This document shows, one piece after another, positions 33,137 to 40,924 of a stretch of 64,000 nucleotides of DNA. The notes under the pieces were generated by a model. It was not told the origin of the DNA. It worked only from the letters and a program-made list of their open reading frames with translations, and searched no databases. The stretch spans positions 186,001 through 250,000 of the forward strand of contig NZ_PVZV01000006.1 in the NCBI RefSeq assembly GCF_002995495.1, given 5' to 3'. Numbering within the stretch: position 1 is the first letter of the stretch; each line of letters opens with the position of its first letter. The translations under genes and the position numbers were made by a program. Source of the stretch: Actinocorallia populi. Lineage in GTDB: Bacteria; Actinomycetota; Actinomycetes; Streptosporangiales; Streptosporangiaceae.

Positions 33137-33217
33137 ACTGACATTGATGCCCCCGTTGGAGCCCTGGCGGCTCGCGGTAGGCAGCACTCCGTGTTGATCG
33201 GGGCCCCTGTTCAAGGG
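33134..33217 (+). promoter_or_regulatory. Nested hairpin between leader peptide and rsgA (candidate translational attenuator)
   Basis: Four stems nest in order. TGAAC (33134-33138) pairs with GTTCA (33209-33213), GCCCC (33149-33153) with GGGGC (33200-33204), GGAG (33158-33161) with CTCC (33187-33190), and as an alternative inner hairpin GAGCC (33159-33163) pairs with GGCTC (33169-33173). The foot contains the leader stop codon, and the 3' strand abuts the AAGGG ribosome site (33213-33217) of rsgA. Confidence 0.5.
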
Positions 33218-33225
33218 TCTCTACG

Positions 33226-34317
33226 TTGTCTCGACCTTCCTCTCATCATGATCATTCGTATTCCCTGGCGGACTACGGCTGGGACGAGGCGTGTGAGCGC
33301 GCCTTCGCACCCCATCACGCCGCCGGGCTGATCCCCGCCCGTGTCGTGCGAGCCGAACGCGGCTCGTGCGAAGCGATCACGGACGCCGGAATCGTCCGTG
33401 CGCAGATCCCCGACACCGGTCAGGGCGATCCGCTGTCGGCGCCGTGCACCGGCGACTGGGCGGCCCTGCGCCCCGCCGCCGGCCGTGGACCGGTGCTGGA
33501 CGCGGTACTGGAGCGGCGCACCGCCCTGGTGCGCTCGTCCGCTTCGCGTACCTCGCACGGCCAGGTCCTGGCCGCCAACGTCGACACGGTGGTGGTGACG
33601 GTGTCGCTGGCCGCCCCGCTCAACCACGGCAGGACCGAACGCATGCTCGCCCTGTCCTGGGAGAGCGGCGCCCAGCCGCTCGTGGTGCTCACCAAGGCCG
33701 ACGAGTGCGCCGACGCGCAGTCGGCCGCACACGAGGTGTCCGAGATCGCCCCCGGGGCGGACGTGCTGGTCACCAGTGCCGTGACCGGGCAGGGCCTGGA
33801 CACCCTGACCGCCGTCCTGACCGGCACCGTCGTGCTGCTCGGACCCTCCGGGGCGGGCAAGTCCACCCTGGGCAACCGGCTGCTGGGCGAGGAGCGGCTG
33901 GCCACCGGCGCCGTCCGCGAGGGCGACGGCAAGGGCCGGCACACCACCGCGTGGCGGGAGCTGCTCCCGCTGCCCGGCGGCGGCGTCCTGCTGGACACCC
34001 CCGGCCTGCGCGCGATCGGACTGCACGACGCCCAGGACGGGTTGGAGCAGACCTTCGCCGAGATCGAGCACTTCGCACAGGACTGCCGGTTCGCGGACTG
34101 CGCGCACGTGAGCGAACCGGGCTGCGCGGTCCTGGCCGCCGTGGCGGCCGACGAGATCCCCCAGCGCCGTCTGGACAGCTACCAGCGGCTGCTGAGGGAG
34201 AACGACTACGCCGCCTCCCGCACCGACGCGCGACTGCGCGCCGACCGCGAGGCCACCAAGAAGGAGATCACGCGGCACCTGCGCGCCACCTACCGGTTCC
34301 GGGGGAACCAGCAGTGA
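33226..34317 (+). CDS. rsgA: Ribosome small-subunit GTPase RsgA
   Basis: A 363-residue circularly permuted GTPase. After an OB-fold-like N-terminus (IPARVVRAERGSCEAITDAG), motifs come in the permuted order G4 VLTKAD, G1 GPSGAGKST, then G3 DTPGLR. The C-terminal zinc finger is CRFADCAHVSEPGC. RsgA tests the 30S decoding centre during ribosome maturation. The start is TTG 33226 with AAGGG 8-9 nt upstream; it gives an N-terminus running into the conserved LADYGWDE segment, and no ATG or GTG fits better. The preceding leader peptide and hairpin suggest induction by ribosome-targeting stress. Its stop overlaps a GTG of the GNAT frame. Confidence 0.9.
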   Translation: MSRPSSHHDHSYSLADYGWDEACERAFAPHHAAGLIPARVVRAERGSCEAITDAGIVRAQIPDTGQGDPLSAPCTGDWAALRPAAGRGPVLDAVLERRTALVRSSASRTSHGQVLAANVDTVVVTVSLAAPLNHGRTERMLALSWESGAQPLVVLTKADECADAQSAAHEVSEIAPGADVLVTSAVTGQGLDTLTAVLTGTVVLLGPSGAGKSTLGNRLLGEERLATGAVREGDGKGRHTTAWRELLPLPGGGVLLDTPGLRAIGLHDAQDGLEQTFAEIEHFAQDCRFADCAHVSEPGCAVLAAVAADEIPQRRLDSYQRLLRENDYAASRTDARLRADREATKKEITRHLRATYRFRGNQQ

Positions 34318-34358
34318 ACGACACCGACACCCCCGACTTCAGAGAGAACGAGATCACC

Positions 34359-34868
34359 ATGACCGCCTGGACCACCCGCTCGGAGACCGCCGCGGACATC
34401 CCCGCCATCCGTGAGATCCTGCTCGCGGCCTTTCCCACCGCCCTGGAGGCCGACCTCGTCGACGCCCTGCGCGCCGACCCGAAGGCGTGGATCGACGGAC
34501 TGTCCATGGTCTCCATCGACCCCGACGGCGCTCCGGCCGGGTACGCGCTGATCACCCGGTGCCACGTCGACGGCGAGCCCGCCCTCGCGCTGGCCCCGTG
34601 CGCGGTGCCGCCCTCGGTCCAGCGCACCGGCGCCGGCTCCGCCGCCATCCGCTCCGCCCTGGACGCCGCCCGCGCCATGGGGGAGAACCTGGTCCTCGTC
34701 CTGGGCCACGCCGACTACTACCCGCGGTTCGGCTTCACCCCCGCCTCCCGCTTCGGCATCCGGGCTCCCTTCGACGTGCCCGACGAGGCCATGATGGCCA
34801 TGGCCCTCGACGGGACCCGCCCGGTCCCGACCGGCACCATCGAGTACCCCGCCGCCTTCGGCGTCTGA
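34359..34868 (+). CDS. GNAT-family N-acetyltransferase
   Basis: A 169-residue GNAT. It has TRSETAADIPAIREILLAAFP at the start, the acetyl-CoA loop in VPPSVQRTGAGSAAIRSALDAA (motif A, Q/RxxGxG/A), and the C-terminal HADYYPRFGFTPASRFGI typical of the YhbS-like subgroup. An in-frame GTG at 34314 overlaps the rsgA stop (GTGA) and would add 15 residues; the ATG at 34359 begins the conserved fold and is used here. Co-transcription with rsgA is likely. The substrate is unknown: it could be a protein N-terminus, an antibiotic or a small amine. Confidence 0.82.
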   Translation: MTAWTTRSETAADIPAIREILLAAFPTALEADLVDALRADPKAWIDGLSMVSIDPDGAPAGYALITRCHVDGEPALALAPCAVPPSVQRTGAGSAAIRSALDAARAMGENLVLVLGHADYYPRFGFTPASRFGIRAPFDVPDEAMMAMALDGTRPVPTGTIEYPAAFGV

Positions 34869-34876
34869 CACACCCC

Positions 34877-34909
34877 GTGGTGCCCGGGACCGTCTCTCCC
34901 GGGCACCAC
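34877..34909. terminator. Bidirectional terminator between GNAT and VOC genes
   Basis: Perfect 13-bp arms (GTGGTGCCCGGGA with its complement) around a 7-nt loop, 8 bp after the GNAT stop and before the end of the convergent VOC gene. Confidence 0.8.
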
Positions 34910-34967
34910 GCCCCCGTGACCGGAGACGTCCCGGTCGCGGGGGCCTGGAGCCCTCCACCGGCTCGTT

Positions 34968-35693
34968 TCACGGGCGGGGAGCCGGTCCGCGGAGATCGGC
35001 GGCCAGTTCGGCGGCGGTGGCGAGTTCCCTGGCGAGGGACTCGCGTTCGGCCTGGGCGAGTTCCATGGTCTCCACCTCGGCCAGGAGCGGCACCGCGCCG
35101 TCGGGGTCGCCGGTGCGGATCCGGAGTTCCGCCAGGTAGACCAGCGCGGGCAGCCTCTGGGCGTCCGGCGCGTCGGCGTGCCGGGCCAGCCCGGTCTCCA
35201 GCACCCGGATCCCGGCGTTCTCGTCGCCGTGGGAGTCGGCCTGGCGGGCGGCCGCGGCCACCACTCGCGCCAGCCGTCCCTCCGAGGCGTGCGGCTCGTC
35301 GGCGTCGTCCTTGTACCGGCTGATCCGCACCCAGTTCCCGCCGGGGTCGACCACCATGAACCCTCCCGCGGTGCCCTGCATGCGCCTGGGCCGGGTCATG
35401 CGCGGGATGCCGGACACCGGGATCTTGCCGAACCGCGCCCGCAGCCCGGCCGCGAACGACGCGTGCAGCGCCTCGGTGTCCGGTACGAGCACGATGACGT
35501 TCCCCATGGACTCGGCGGGGTCGAACTCCGGGACGCCGAAGAAGTGCAGCTCGATCCCGTCGCGGCGGACGGAGGCGTAGGGGTTGGGGCGCTCCTGGCG
35601 GTAGGTGACGTCGAAGCCGAGCGCCGTGTAGAACGGCAGGACGTCGTCGAGGTGGCGGCAGGGCAGGCAGGGGATGACCGTTTCGCTGCGCAT
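34968..35693 (-). CDS. VOC-family (glyoxalase/bleomycin-resistance-like) protein with helical C-terminal tail
   Basis: A 241-residue protein. The first about 130 residues are a vicinal-oxygen-chelate domain (IPCLPCRHLDDVLPFYTALG, ELHFFGVPEF, GNVIVLVPDTEALHASF, MVVDPGGNWVRISRY) resembling bleomycin-binding proteins. The remaining about 100 residues are TPR-like helices (ARVVAAAARQADSHGDENAG, VYLAELRIRTGDPDGAVPLL). VOC plus tail proteins of this kind are common in actinomycetes and of unknown substrate. The ATG follows a TACGAT -10-like box by 6 nt, suggesting a leaderless transcript. It is divergent from a TetR gene 47 bp away that may control it. Confidence 0.82.
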   Translation of the reverse strand: MRSETVIPCLPCRHLDDVLPFYTALGFDVTYRQERPNPYASVRRDGIELHFFGVPEFDPAESMGNVIVLVPDTEALHASFAAGLRARFGKIPVSGIPRMTRPRRMQGTAGGFMVVDPGGNWVRISRYKDDADEPHASEGRLARVVAAAARQADSHGDENAGIRVLETGLARHADAPDAQRLPALVYLAELRIRTGDPDGAVPLLAEVETMELAQAERESLARELATAAELAADLRGPAPRP

Positions 35694-35740
35694 AAAAACA
35701 TCGTACAGCGTTCGGAGTATTTGCTACCGGAGGATTTCTG

Positions 35741-36517
35741 ATGGAGTACGCGGGTCAAGGCGACCCCGCACGCACGATGGCACTGCTCTGGGACGGCCTG
35801 CCCGCCCCGCGGCGCGGCCCGCGGCAGCGGCTGGAGCTGTCGAGGATCGTCGACGCGGCCATCGCCCAGGCCGACCGCGCCGGTCCGGCCGCCCTGTCGA
35901 TGCGGGCGCTGGCGCAGGAGCTCGGCGTCGGCGCCGCGTCGCTGTACACGTACGTGCCGGGCAAGGCCGAGCTGCTCGAACTCATGGTCGAGCGTGTCGC
36001 GGAGGTCCGGCCCCTTCCCGACAGAGGGGGCGGGTGGCGGGCGGGGCTGCGGGAGGTGGCCGCCGCCGACCTCGCCTCCTACCGGGCCCACCCGTGGCTG
36101 CTGCAGGTGTCCACGTCGCGGACCGTGTTCGGCCCGAACGTCCTCGCCCACTACGAGGCCGCGCTGGCCCTGCTCGACGGGCACGGGCTGGCCGCCGCGG
36201 GCGTCGTCGGCTGCGTCGCCGCCGTGGAGTCCTACACCCGGGGTGCGGCTTCGGCGGTCGTCGAGGCCGAGCAGGCGCCGGCGCGGACGGGCAGCAGCGA
36301 CGACGAGTGGTGGGAGCAGCAGGTGCCGTTCCTGGGGGAACGCATGAGCGGGCGCTTCCCGCTGTTCGCGGCACTGGAGGAGGCGGGGGCGTTCGCCGTG
36401 TCGGACACGGCGCTGCCGTACACGGTGCAGCGCGCGCTGGACCGCTTCTCCTTCGGCCTCGAACTGGTCCTCGACTCCATCGGCACCCGGATCGAGGCCG
36501 CCGCGGATCACCGGTGA
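35741..36517 (+). CDS. TetR/AcrR regulator with TetR_C_1-type ligand domain
   Basis: A 258-residue protein. It has the long N-terminal extension typical of the TetR(B)-like group, then the helix-turn-helix LSMRALAQELGVGAASLYTYVPGKAELLELM and a ligand domain ending in DRFSFGLELVLDSI. GGAGGA lies 6 nt before the ATG. It is divergent from the VOC gene and upstream of the LLM/FMN reductase pair. The 47-bp shared intergenic region is the most likely target; I could not identify a clean dyad in it. Confidence 0.88.
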   Translation: MEYAGQGDPARTMALLWDGLPAPRRGPRQRLELSRIVDAAIAQADRAGPAALSMRALAQELGVGAASLYTYVPGKAELLELMVERVAEVRPLPDRGGGWRAGLREVAAADLASYRAHPWLLQVSTSRTVFGPNVLAHYEAALALLDGHGLAAAGVVGCVAAVESYTRGAASAVVEAEQAPARTGSSDDEWWEQQVPFLGERMSGRFPLFAALEEAGAFAVSDTALPYTVQRALDRFSFGLELVLDSIGTRIEAAADHR

Positions 36518-36579
36518 CGGCGGCTCCACCCAGGCCGCCGCGCGCCGGCCTGGTGATCGGGGAACAAACACCCGCGCAT

Positions 36580-36604
36580 GATGGTTCAATATTCAACTAC
36601 CATC
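36580..36604 (+). promoter_or_regulatory. AT-rich dyad upstream of the LLM/FMN reductase operon
   Basis: A 25-bp imperfect inverted repeat with outer arms GATGGT and ACCATC and the core TTCAATATTCAA, resembling MarR-type sites. It lies 40 bp before the LLM start codon. Confidence 0.45.
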
Positions 36605-36644
36605 GGCGGGTGCCCGCCCGCACGGACAGGAAGGAGCCGTTCCC

Positions 36645-37901
36645 ATGCAGTTCGGGATCTTCAGCGTCGCCGACATCACCCCGGACCCCACGACCGGGGC
36701 GGTGCCCACGGAGCAGGAGCGGATCCGCGGCATCGTGGAGAAGGCGAAGCTGGCCGAGGAGGTCGGGCTCGACGTCTTCGCCGTCGGCGAGCACCACAAC
36801 CCGCCGTTCGCCACCTCCTCTCCCACCACGACCCTGGGGTTCATCGCCGCGAGGACCGAGCGGCTGCTGCTGTCGACGGCCACCACGCTGATCACGACCA
36901 ACGACCCGGTCAAGATCGCCGAGGACTACGCCATGCTGCAGCACCTGTCCGGCGGCCGCGTCGACCTGGTCATGGGGCGCGGCAACACCGGTCCCGTCTA
37001 CCCGTGGTTCGGCAAGGACATCCGCCAGGGCATCGAACTCGCCGTCGAGAACTACCACCTGCTGCGCCGCCTGTGGACCGAGGACGTCGTGGACTGGGAA
37101 GGGGAGTTCCGCACGCCGCTGCAGCGGTTCACCTCGACCCCGCGGCCCCTCGACGGCGTCGCGCCGTTCGTCTGGCACGGCTCGATCCGCTCCCCGCAGA
37201 TCGCCGAGCAGGCCGCCTACTACGGCGACGGCTTCTTCCACAACAACATCTTCTGGCCGCTGCGCCACACCGGGCAGATGGTGGAGCTCTACCGGCAGCG
37301 GTTCGAGCACTACGGGCACGGCGCCGCCGACCAGGCGATCGTCGGCCTCGGCGGGCAGTTCTTCGCGCGGGAGAACAGCCAGGACGCGGTCCGCGAGTTC
37401 CGCCCCTACTTCGACAACGCGCCCGTCTACGGGCACGGCCCGTCGATGGAGGACTTCACCCGCGAGACCCCGCTGACCGTCGGCTCGCCCGACCAGGTCG
37501 TCGAGCGGTACCTGACCATGCGCGACCACGTGGGCGACTACCAGCGCCAGCTGTTCCTCGTCGACCACGCGGGCCTGCCGCACAAGACCGTGCTGGAGCA
37601 GATCGAGATCCTCGGCACGAAGATCGTCCCGGTCCTGCGCAGGGAGCTCGACGCGCTGCGCCCCGCGCACGTGCCGGACGCCCCCACCCACGCGTCCCTC
37701 GTCGCCGCCCGCGACGCGGCCCTGGCGGCCGAGGGCGAACCGCCGTACTCCGACGCCTACCGCTTCGGCACCGGCGACAACTGGACGGGGCTGACCGCCG
37801 AGGGCGGCGAGCAGGCCCGCCGCCAGGCCGAACTCAAGGAGCGCCGCGACCGGCAGCGCCTCGCCGCCTCGCCCGCCGGGAAGGGGACCGACCATGAGTG
37901 A
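36645..37901 (+). CDS. LLM-class flavin-dependent oxidoreductase, CE1758-like family
   Basis: A 418-residue luciferase-fold enzyme. Signatures are QFGIFSVADITPDPTTG, DVFAVGEHHNPPF, TTLITTNDPVKIAEDYAMLQ, SGGRVDLVMGRGNTGPVYPW and YYGDGFFHNNIFWP. This length and these motifs match the family that is paired in actinobacteria with the FMN reductase encoded by the next gene. Together they form a two-component flavin monooxygenase in which the reductase supplies FMNH2. The substrate is unknown. The gene overlaps the reductase start by 8 bp. Confidence 0.88.
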   Translation: MQFGIFSVADITPDPTTGAVPTEQERIRGIVEKAKLAEEVGLDVFAVGEHHNPPFATSSPTTTLGFIAARTERLLLSTATTLITTNDPVKIAEDYAMLQHLSGGRVDLVMGRGNTGPVYPWFGKDIRQGIELAVENYHLLRRLWTEDVVDWEGEFRTPLQRFTSTPRPLDGVAPFVWHGSIRSPQIAEQAAYYGDGFFHNNIFWPLRHTGQMVELYRQRFEHYGHGAADQAIVGLGGQFFARENSQDAVREFRPYFDNAPVYGHGPSMEDFTRETPLTVGSPDQVVERYLTMRDHVGDYQRQLFLVDHAGLPHKTVLEQIEILGTKIVPVLRRELDALRPAHVPDAPTHASLVAARDAALAAEGEPPYSDAYRFGTGDNWTGLTAEGGEQARRQAELKERRDRQRLAASPAGKGTDHE

Positions 37902-38610
37902 CCCGCGCCCGCTCAGCCTCGTGGTGGTCTCCTCGGGGCTGAGCGTCCCCTCCTCCACCCGCATGCTGGCCGACCGCCTCGCCGCGGCCACCCGCGAGGT
38001 CCTCGAACGCGACGGGCACGCCGTGCGGATCTCCGTCATCGAGGTCAAGGACCTCGGGCACGACATCGTCGACGCCACCCTGACCCGTTTCGCGAACGAG
38101 CGGCTCCAGTCCTCGATCGACGTGCTGAAGGCCGCCGACGGCGTCATCGCCGTCACCCCGACCTTCAACCTGTCCTACGCGGGGATCTTCAAGTCGTTCG
38201 TCGACGTCGTCGACCCGGGCACGTTCACCGGCGTGCCCGTGCTGCTCGGCGCGACCGGCGGCACCGCCCGGCACTCCCTGGCGATCGACTACGCGCTGCG
38301 CCCCCTGTTCGCCTACCTCAAGGCCGACACCGTCCCGACGAGCGTGTTCGCCGCCGCGGAGGACTTCGGCTCGGCCACCACCGCGAAGGACGCGGCATCC
38401 CTGGACGAGCGGGCCCTGCGCGCCGGGACCGAGCTGGCCCAGTACATGGCGCGCTTCGCCGGGATCACCGGCGGCGCGATCACCCCGACCAGGGCGCGCA
38501 CCGCCCCGGCGGCCGCCTCGCCGGGACCCGCCGTCGACCAGCGCGGCCGCGCGGGCGCCCTGGACGAGTTCGCGGACTTCGTCCCGATGGGGGACCTGCT
38601 GGGCCGGTGA
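37894..38610 (+). CDS. NAD(P)H-dependent FMN reductase, CE1759-like
   Basis: A 238-residue flavodoxin-fold reductase: VVVSSGLSVPSSTRMLADRL (phosphate-binding loop), DGVIAVTPTFNLSYAGIFKSFVDVVDP and VLLGATGGTARHSLAIDYALRPLF. It reduces FMN for the LLM partner encoded immediately upstream, whose stop it overlaps (ATGAGTGA). The C-terminal tail after residue about 195 is Ala/Pro-rich and less conserved. Confidence 0.88.
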   Translation: MSDPRPLSLVVVSSGLSVPSSTRMLADRLAAATREVLERDGHAVRISVIEVKDLGHDIVDATLTRFANERLQSSIDVLKAADGVIAVTPTFNLSYAGIFKSFVDVVDPGTFTGVPVLLGATGGTARHSLAIDYALRPLFAYLKADTVPTSVFAAAEDFGSATTAKDAASLDERALRAGTELAQYMARFAGITGGAITPTRARTAPAAASPGPAVDQRGRAGALDEFADFVPMGDLLGR

Positions 38611-38650
38611 GCCCGGCCGGGCCCCGGCCCCACCGGGATATTCTTTCCGC

Positions 38651-39229
38651 GTGGGGGCGAGAGAGCGGATCTTGGATGCTGCCGCGGCCCTCGTGGAACG
38701 GTCGGGCTTCGAGGCCGTGAACATGGTGGCGGTGGCCCGGGAGGCCGGGGTCTCCCGGCAGACGGTCTACGCGCACTTCGGCGGCCGCGACGAGCTGCTG
38801 TCCGAGGCGATGGTCCGCGTCACGCAGCAGGTGCTGGGGCGGATCGACGCCCGGATCGCCGACGTGCCGGACGCGTCCGGGTACGTCGTGGAGCTCATCG
38901 TGGCGGTGCGGTCGGAGTGCCGCAGGCATCCCGTGCTGGGCGCCCTGCTGATCGCCGACCGGGGCAGCCCGCTGTTCGACGAGGAGCTCTTCGTCCAGGC
39001 CAAGCCGGTGGCCGAACGGTTCCTGGTGCCGCTGCTGGCGCGGGAGCCGCGGCTGGCCGCCCGGTTCGGCGACGTGGTGGAGATCATCCTGCGGAGCATC
39101 CTGTCCGTGCTGCTCTTCGACAGCGACACCGTCCGCACCGACGACGATCTGCGCTCCTTCCTGCGCTGGTCGCTGATCCCGGTCCTGGGGGTGGCACACG
39201 ACCCCGTGATTGACACTCGTACTAATTAG
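38651..39229 (+). CDS. TetR-family regulator next to the cholesterol-oxidase-like gene
   Basis: A 192-residue protein with HTH VNMVAVAREAGVSRQTVYAHFGGRDELL and a compact ligand domain. The GTG at 38651 follows a TATTCT -10 box (38639-38644) by exactly 6 nt, so the mRNA is probably leaderless. Its last codons and TAG stop are part of a 22-bp operator-like dyad that precedes the GMC oxidoreductase gene on the same strand, so it is the likely repressor of that gene. Confidence 0.88.
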   Translation: MGARERILDAAAALVERSGFEAVNMVAVAREAGVSRQTVYAHFGGRDELLSEAMVRVTQQVLGRIDARIADVPDASGYVVELIVAVRSECRRHPVLGALLIADRGSPLFDEELFVQAKPVAERFLVPLLAREPRLAARFGDVVEIILRSILSVLLFDSDTVRTDDDLRSFLRWSLIPVLGVAHDPVIDTRTN

Positions 39230-39272
39230 TGTCCATTCTTCATTGACACTCGGACGGCTAACTGTCTAGTTT
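39212..39272 (+). promoter_or_regulatory. Two 22-bp operators and promoter of the cholesterol-oxidase-like gene
   Basis: Site 1 (39212-39233) has perfect 6-bp arms GACACT/AGTGTC; site 2 (39245-39266) has arms GACACT/ACTGTC (one mismatch). They lie 33 bp apart. Each begins within a TTGACA -35 box. The second, TTGACA at 39243-39248, has an 18-bp spacer to TAGTTT (39267-39272), giving a start near 39279. Confidence 0.75.
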
Positions 39273-39333
39273 CAGGCGGGCCGCGCCTCGTCTGCGCCGC
39301 AGCTTGACCGGAATCCGACCGAGTGGAGCACAC

Positions 39334-40920
39334 ATGTCCTCATTGAGCCGCCGTTCCCTGATCGCCGGTGCCGCAGCCACCACGGGGCTGACCGCGCTGG
39401 GCGCGTCGCGGGCCGCCGCGTCCCGCCGACGGCGGGTGCCGGTGACGCGCGAGGAGCACCGCGTCGTCATCATCGGCTCCGGGTTCGGCGGCGGCGTGAC
39501 GGCCCTGCGGTTCGCGCAGGCCGGGATACCCTCCCTGGTCCTGGAGCGCGGGGTCCGGTGGCCGACCGGCCCGAACGCCGAGACGTTCCCCCACGCCGCG
39601 TCCCCGGACAAGCGGATGTTCTGGCTGGGTTCCCCCGCCTCGATCTTCGGGATCAAGGTCCCCGGCTTCGAGGAGCCCTACACCGGGCTCCTGGAGCGGG
39701 TGTTCGGCAACGGGATGGACATCATCTGCGCCTCGGGCGTCGGCGGCGGCTCCCTGGTCTACCAGGGCATGACCATGCAGCCCGCCGAGGACGTCTTCAA
39801 CGCCACCCTGCCGCAGGCCCTGGACTACGCCCGGATGAACAGCGAATACTACCCGCGCGTGGCCCGCATGCTCAAGCTCCAGACCGCCCCCGACGAGCTG
39901 ATCAACAGCAGGTCCTACAAACCCGCCCGCGTCTTCGCCCGCAACGTGGAGCTGTCCGGCTACGACCTGACGAAGATCCACATGCCGATCGACTGGAACT
40001 TCGCGCTGCGCGAGCTCAACGGCGAGATGAAGCCGTCCTACACCAACGGCGACTGCGCCATGGGCGTCAACAACGGCGGCAAGCACTCCGTCGACGTCAC
40101 CTACATCGCCGCCGCCGAGGCCACCGGCCTGGTCGCCGTCGCCACTCAGCACAACGTCACCGACGTGGCCATGGCCCCCGACGGCCGCTGGCAGGTCCAC
40201 GTCGACCGCATCGCCACCGACGGGACCGTGCTGGAGAACAAGATCCTCACCGCCAAGGCCCTCGTCATGGCGGCCGGCCAGGCCGGCACCACCAGGCTGC
40301 TGATGCGCGCCGCCGCCAAGGGCCAGATCCCCGACATGCCCGACGGCCTGGGCACCGGCTGGGGCTCCAACGGCGACCGCATCTACCTGTGGACCAACCT
40401 CGCCGACGACTTCGGCGTCCCCCAGGGCGGCCCCGTCGTCTACGGCAGCACGGACTGGGCCGACCCCTCGAACGCCAACACCATCATCCAGGCGTCCCTC
40501 CCGCCGCTGCCCGCCAACCTGCGCTCCACCATGATGGTCGGCTACGGCGTCAGCTCCGACCGCGGCCACTTCACCTACGACTCCGCCAAGGACGACGCCG
40601 TCCTGCACTGGCCCAAGAAGGGCGACGACGCGGTCTACCAGAAGATCCACGCACGGGCCAGGAAGATCGCCGGACCGCTGTCCACCCTCCTGGACACCAC
40701 CGCCGCCTACCCCTCCACCTGGCACCCCCTGGGCGGCGCCTCGATGGGGACGGTCTGCGACCTCGCCGGCCGGGTCAAGGGCCACCGCGGCCTCTACGTG
40801 CTGGACGGCGCGCTGATCCCCGGGACCACCGCGGCCTGCAACCCGTCGATGACGATCGCCGCGGTGGCCGAGCGCGCCACCGACGAGCTGGTCGCCCAGG
40901 ACGCGGGCAAGGTGTTCTGA
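39334..40920 (+). CDS. GMC-type cholesterol-oxidase-like flavoprotein, Tat-exported
   Basis: A 528-residue protein with a twin-arginine signal (SSLSRRSLIAGAAATTG). The FAD motif is VVIIGSGFGGGVTALRFAQAG, and GVGGGSLVYQGMTMQP and GWGSNGDRI align with Streptomyces cholesterol oxidase. The active-site His is in WHPLGGASMG and the conserved Asn in AACNPSMTIAA. At the position I align with the catalytic Glu of that enzyme the residue appears to be Gln (IIQASLPP). It likely oxidizes a 3-hydroxysteroid or similar alcohol outside the cell. A P450 converges on it 4 bp downstream. The start has GGAG 6 nt upstream. Confidence 0.85.
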   Translation: MSSLSRRSLIAGAAATTGLTALGASRAAASRRRRVPVTREEHRVVIIGSGFGGGVTALRFAQAGIPSLVLERGVRWPTGPNAETFPHAASPDKRMFWLGSPASIFGIKVPGFEEPYTGLLERVFGNGMDIICASGVGGGSLVYQGMTMQPAEDVFNATLPQALDYARMNSEYYPRVARMLKLQTAPDELINSRSYKPARVFARNVELSGYDLTKIHMPIDWNFALRELNGEMKPSYTNGDCAMGVNNGGKHSVDVTYIAAAEATGLVAVATQHNVTDVAMAPDGRWQVHVDRIATDGTVLENKILTAKALVMAAGQAGTTRLLMRAAAKGQIPDMPDGLGTGWGSNGDRIYLWTNLADDFGVPQGGPVVYGSTDWADPSNANTIIQASLPPLPANLRSTMMVGYGVSSDRGHFTYDSAKDDAVLHWPKKGDDAVYQKIHARARKIAGPLSTLLDTTAAYPSTWHPLGGASMGTVCDLAGRVKGHRGLYVLDGALIPGTTAACNPSMTIAAVAERATDELVAQDAGKVF

Positions 40921-40924
40921 GCCC

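Noticed and set aside
34314-34358. GTG 34314 as the GNAT start
   Set aside because: It overlaps the rsgA stop and could be coupled, but the added 15 residues (NDTDTPDFRENEIT) are not part of the fold. Kept only as an alternative start.
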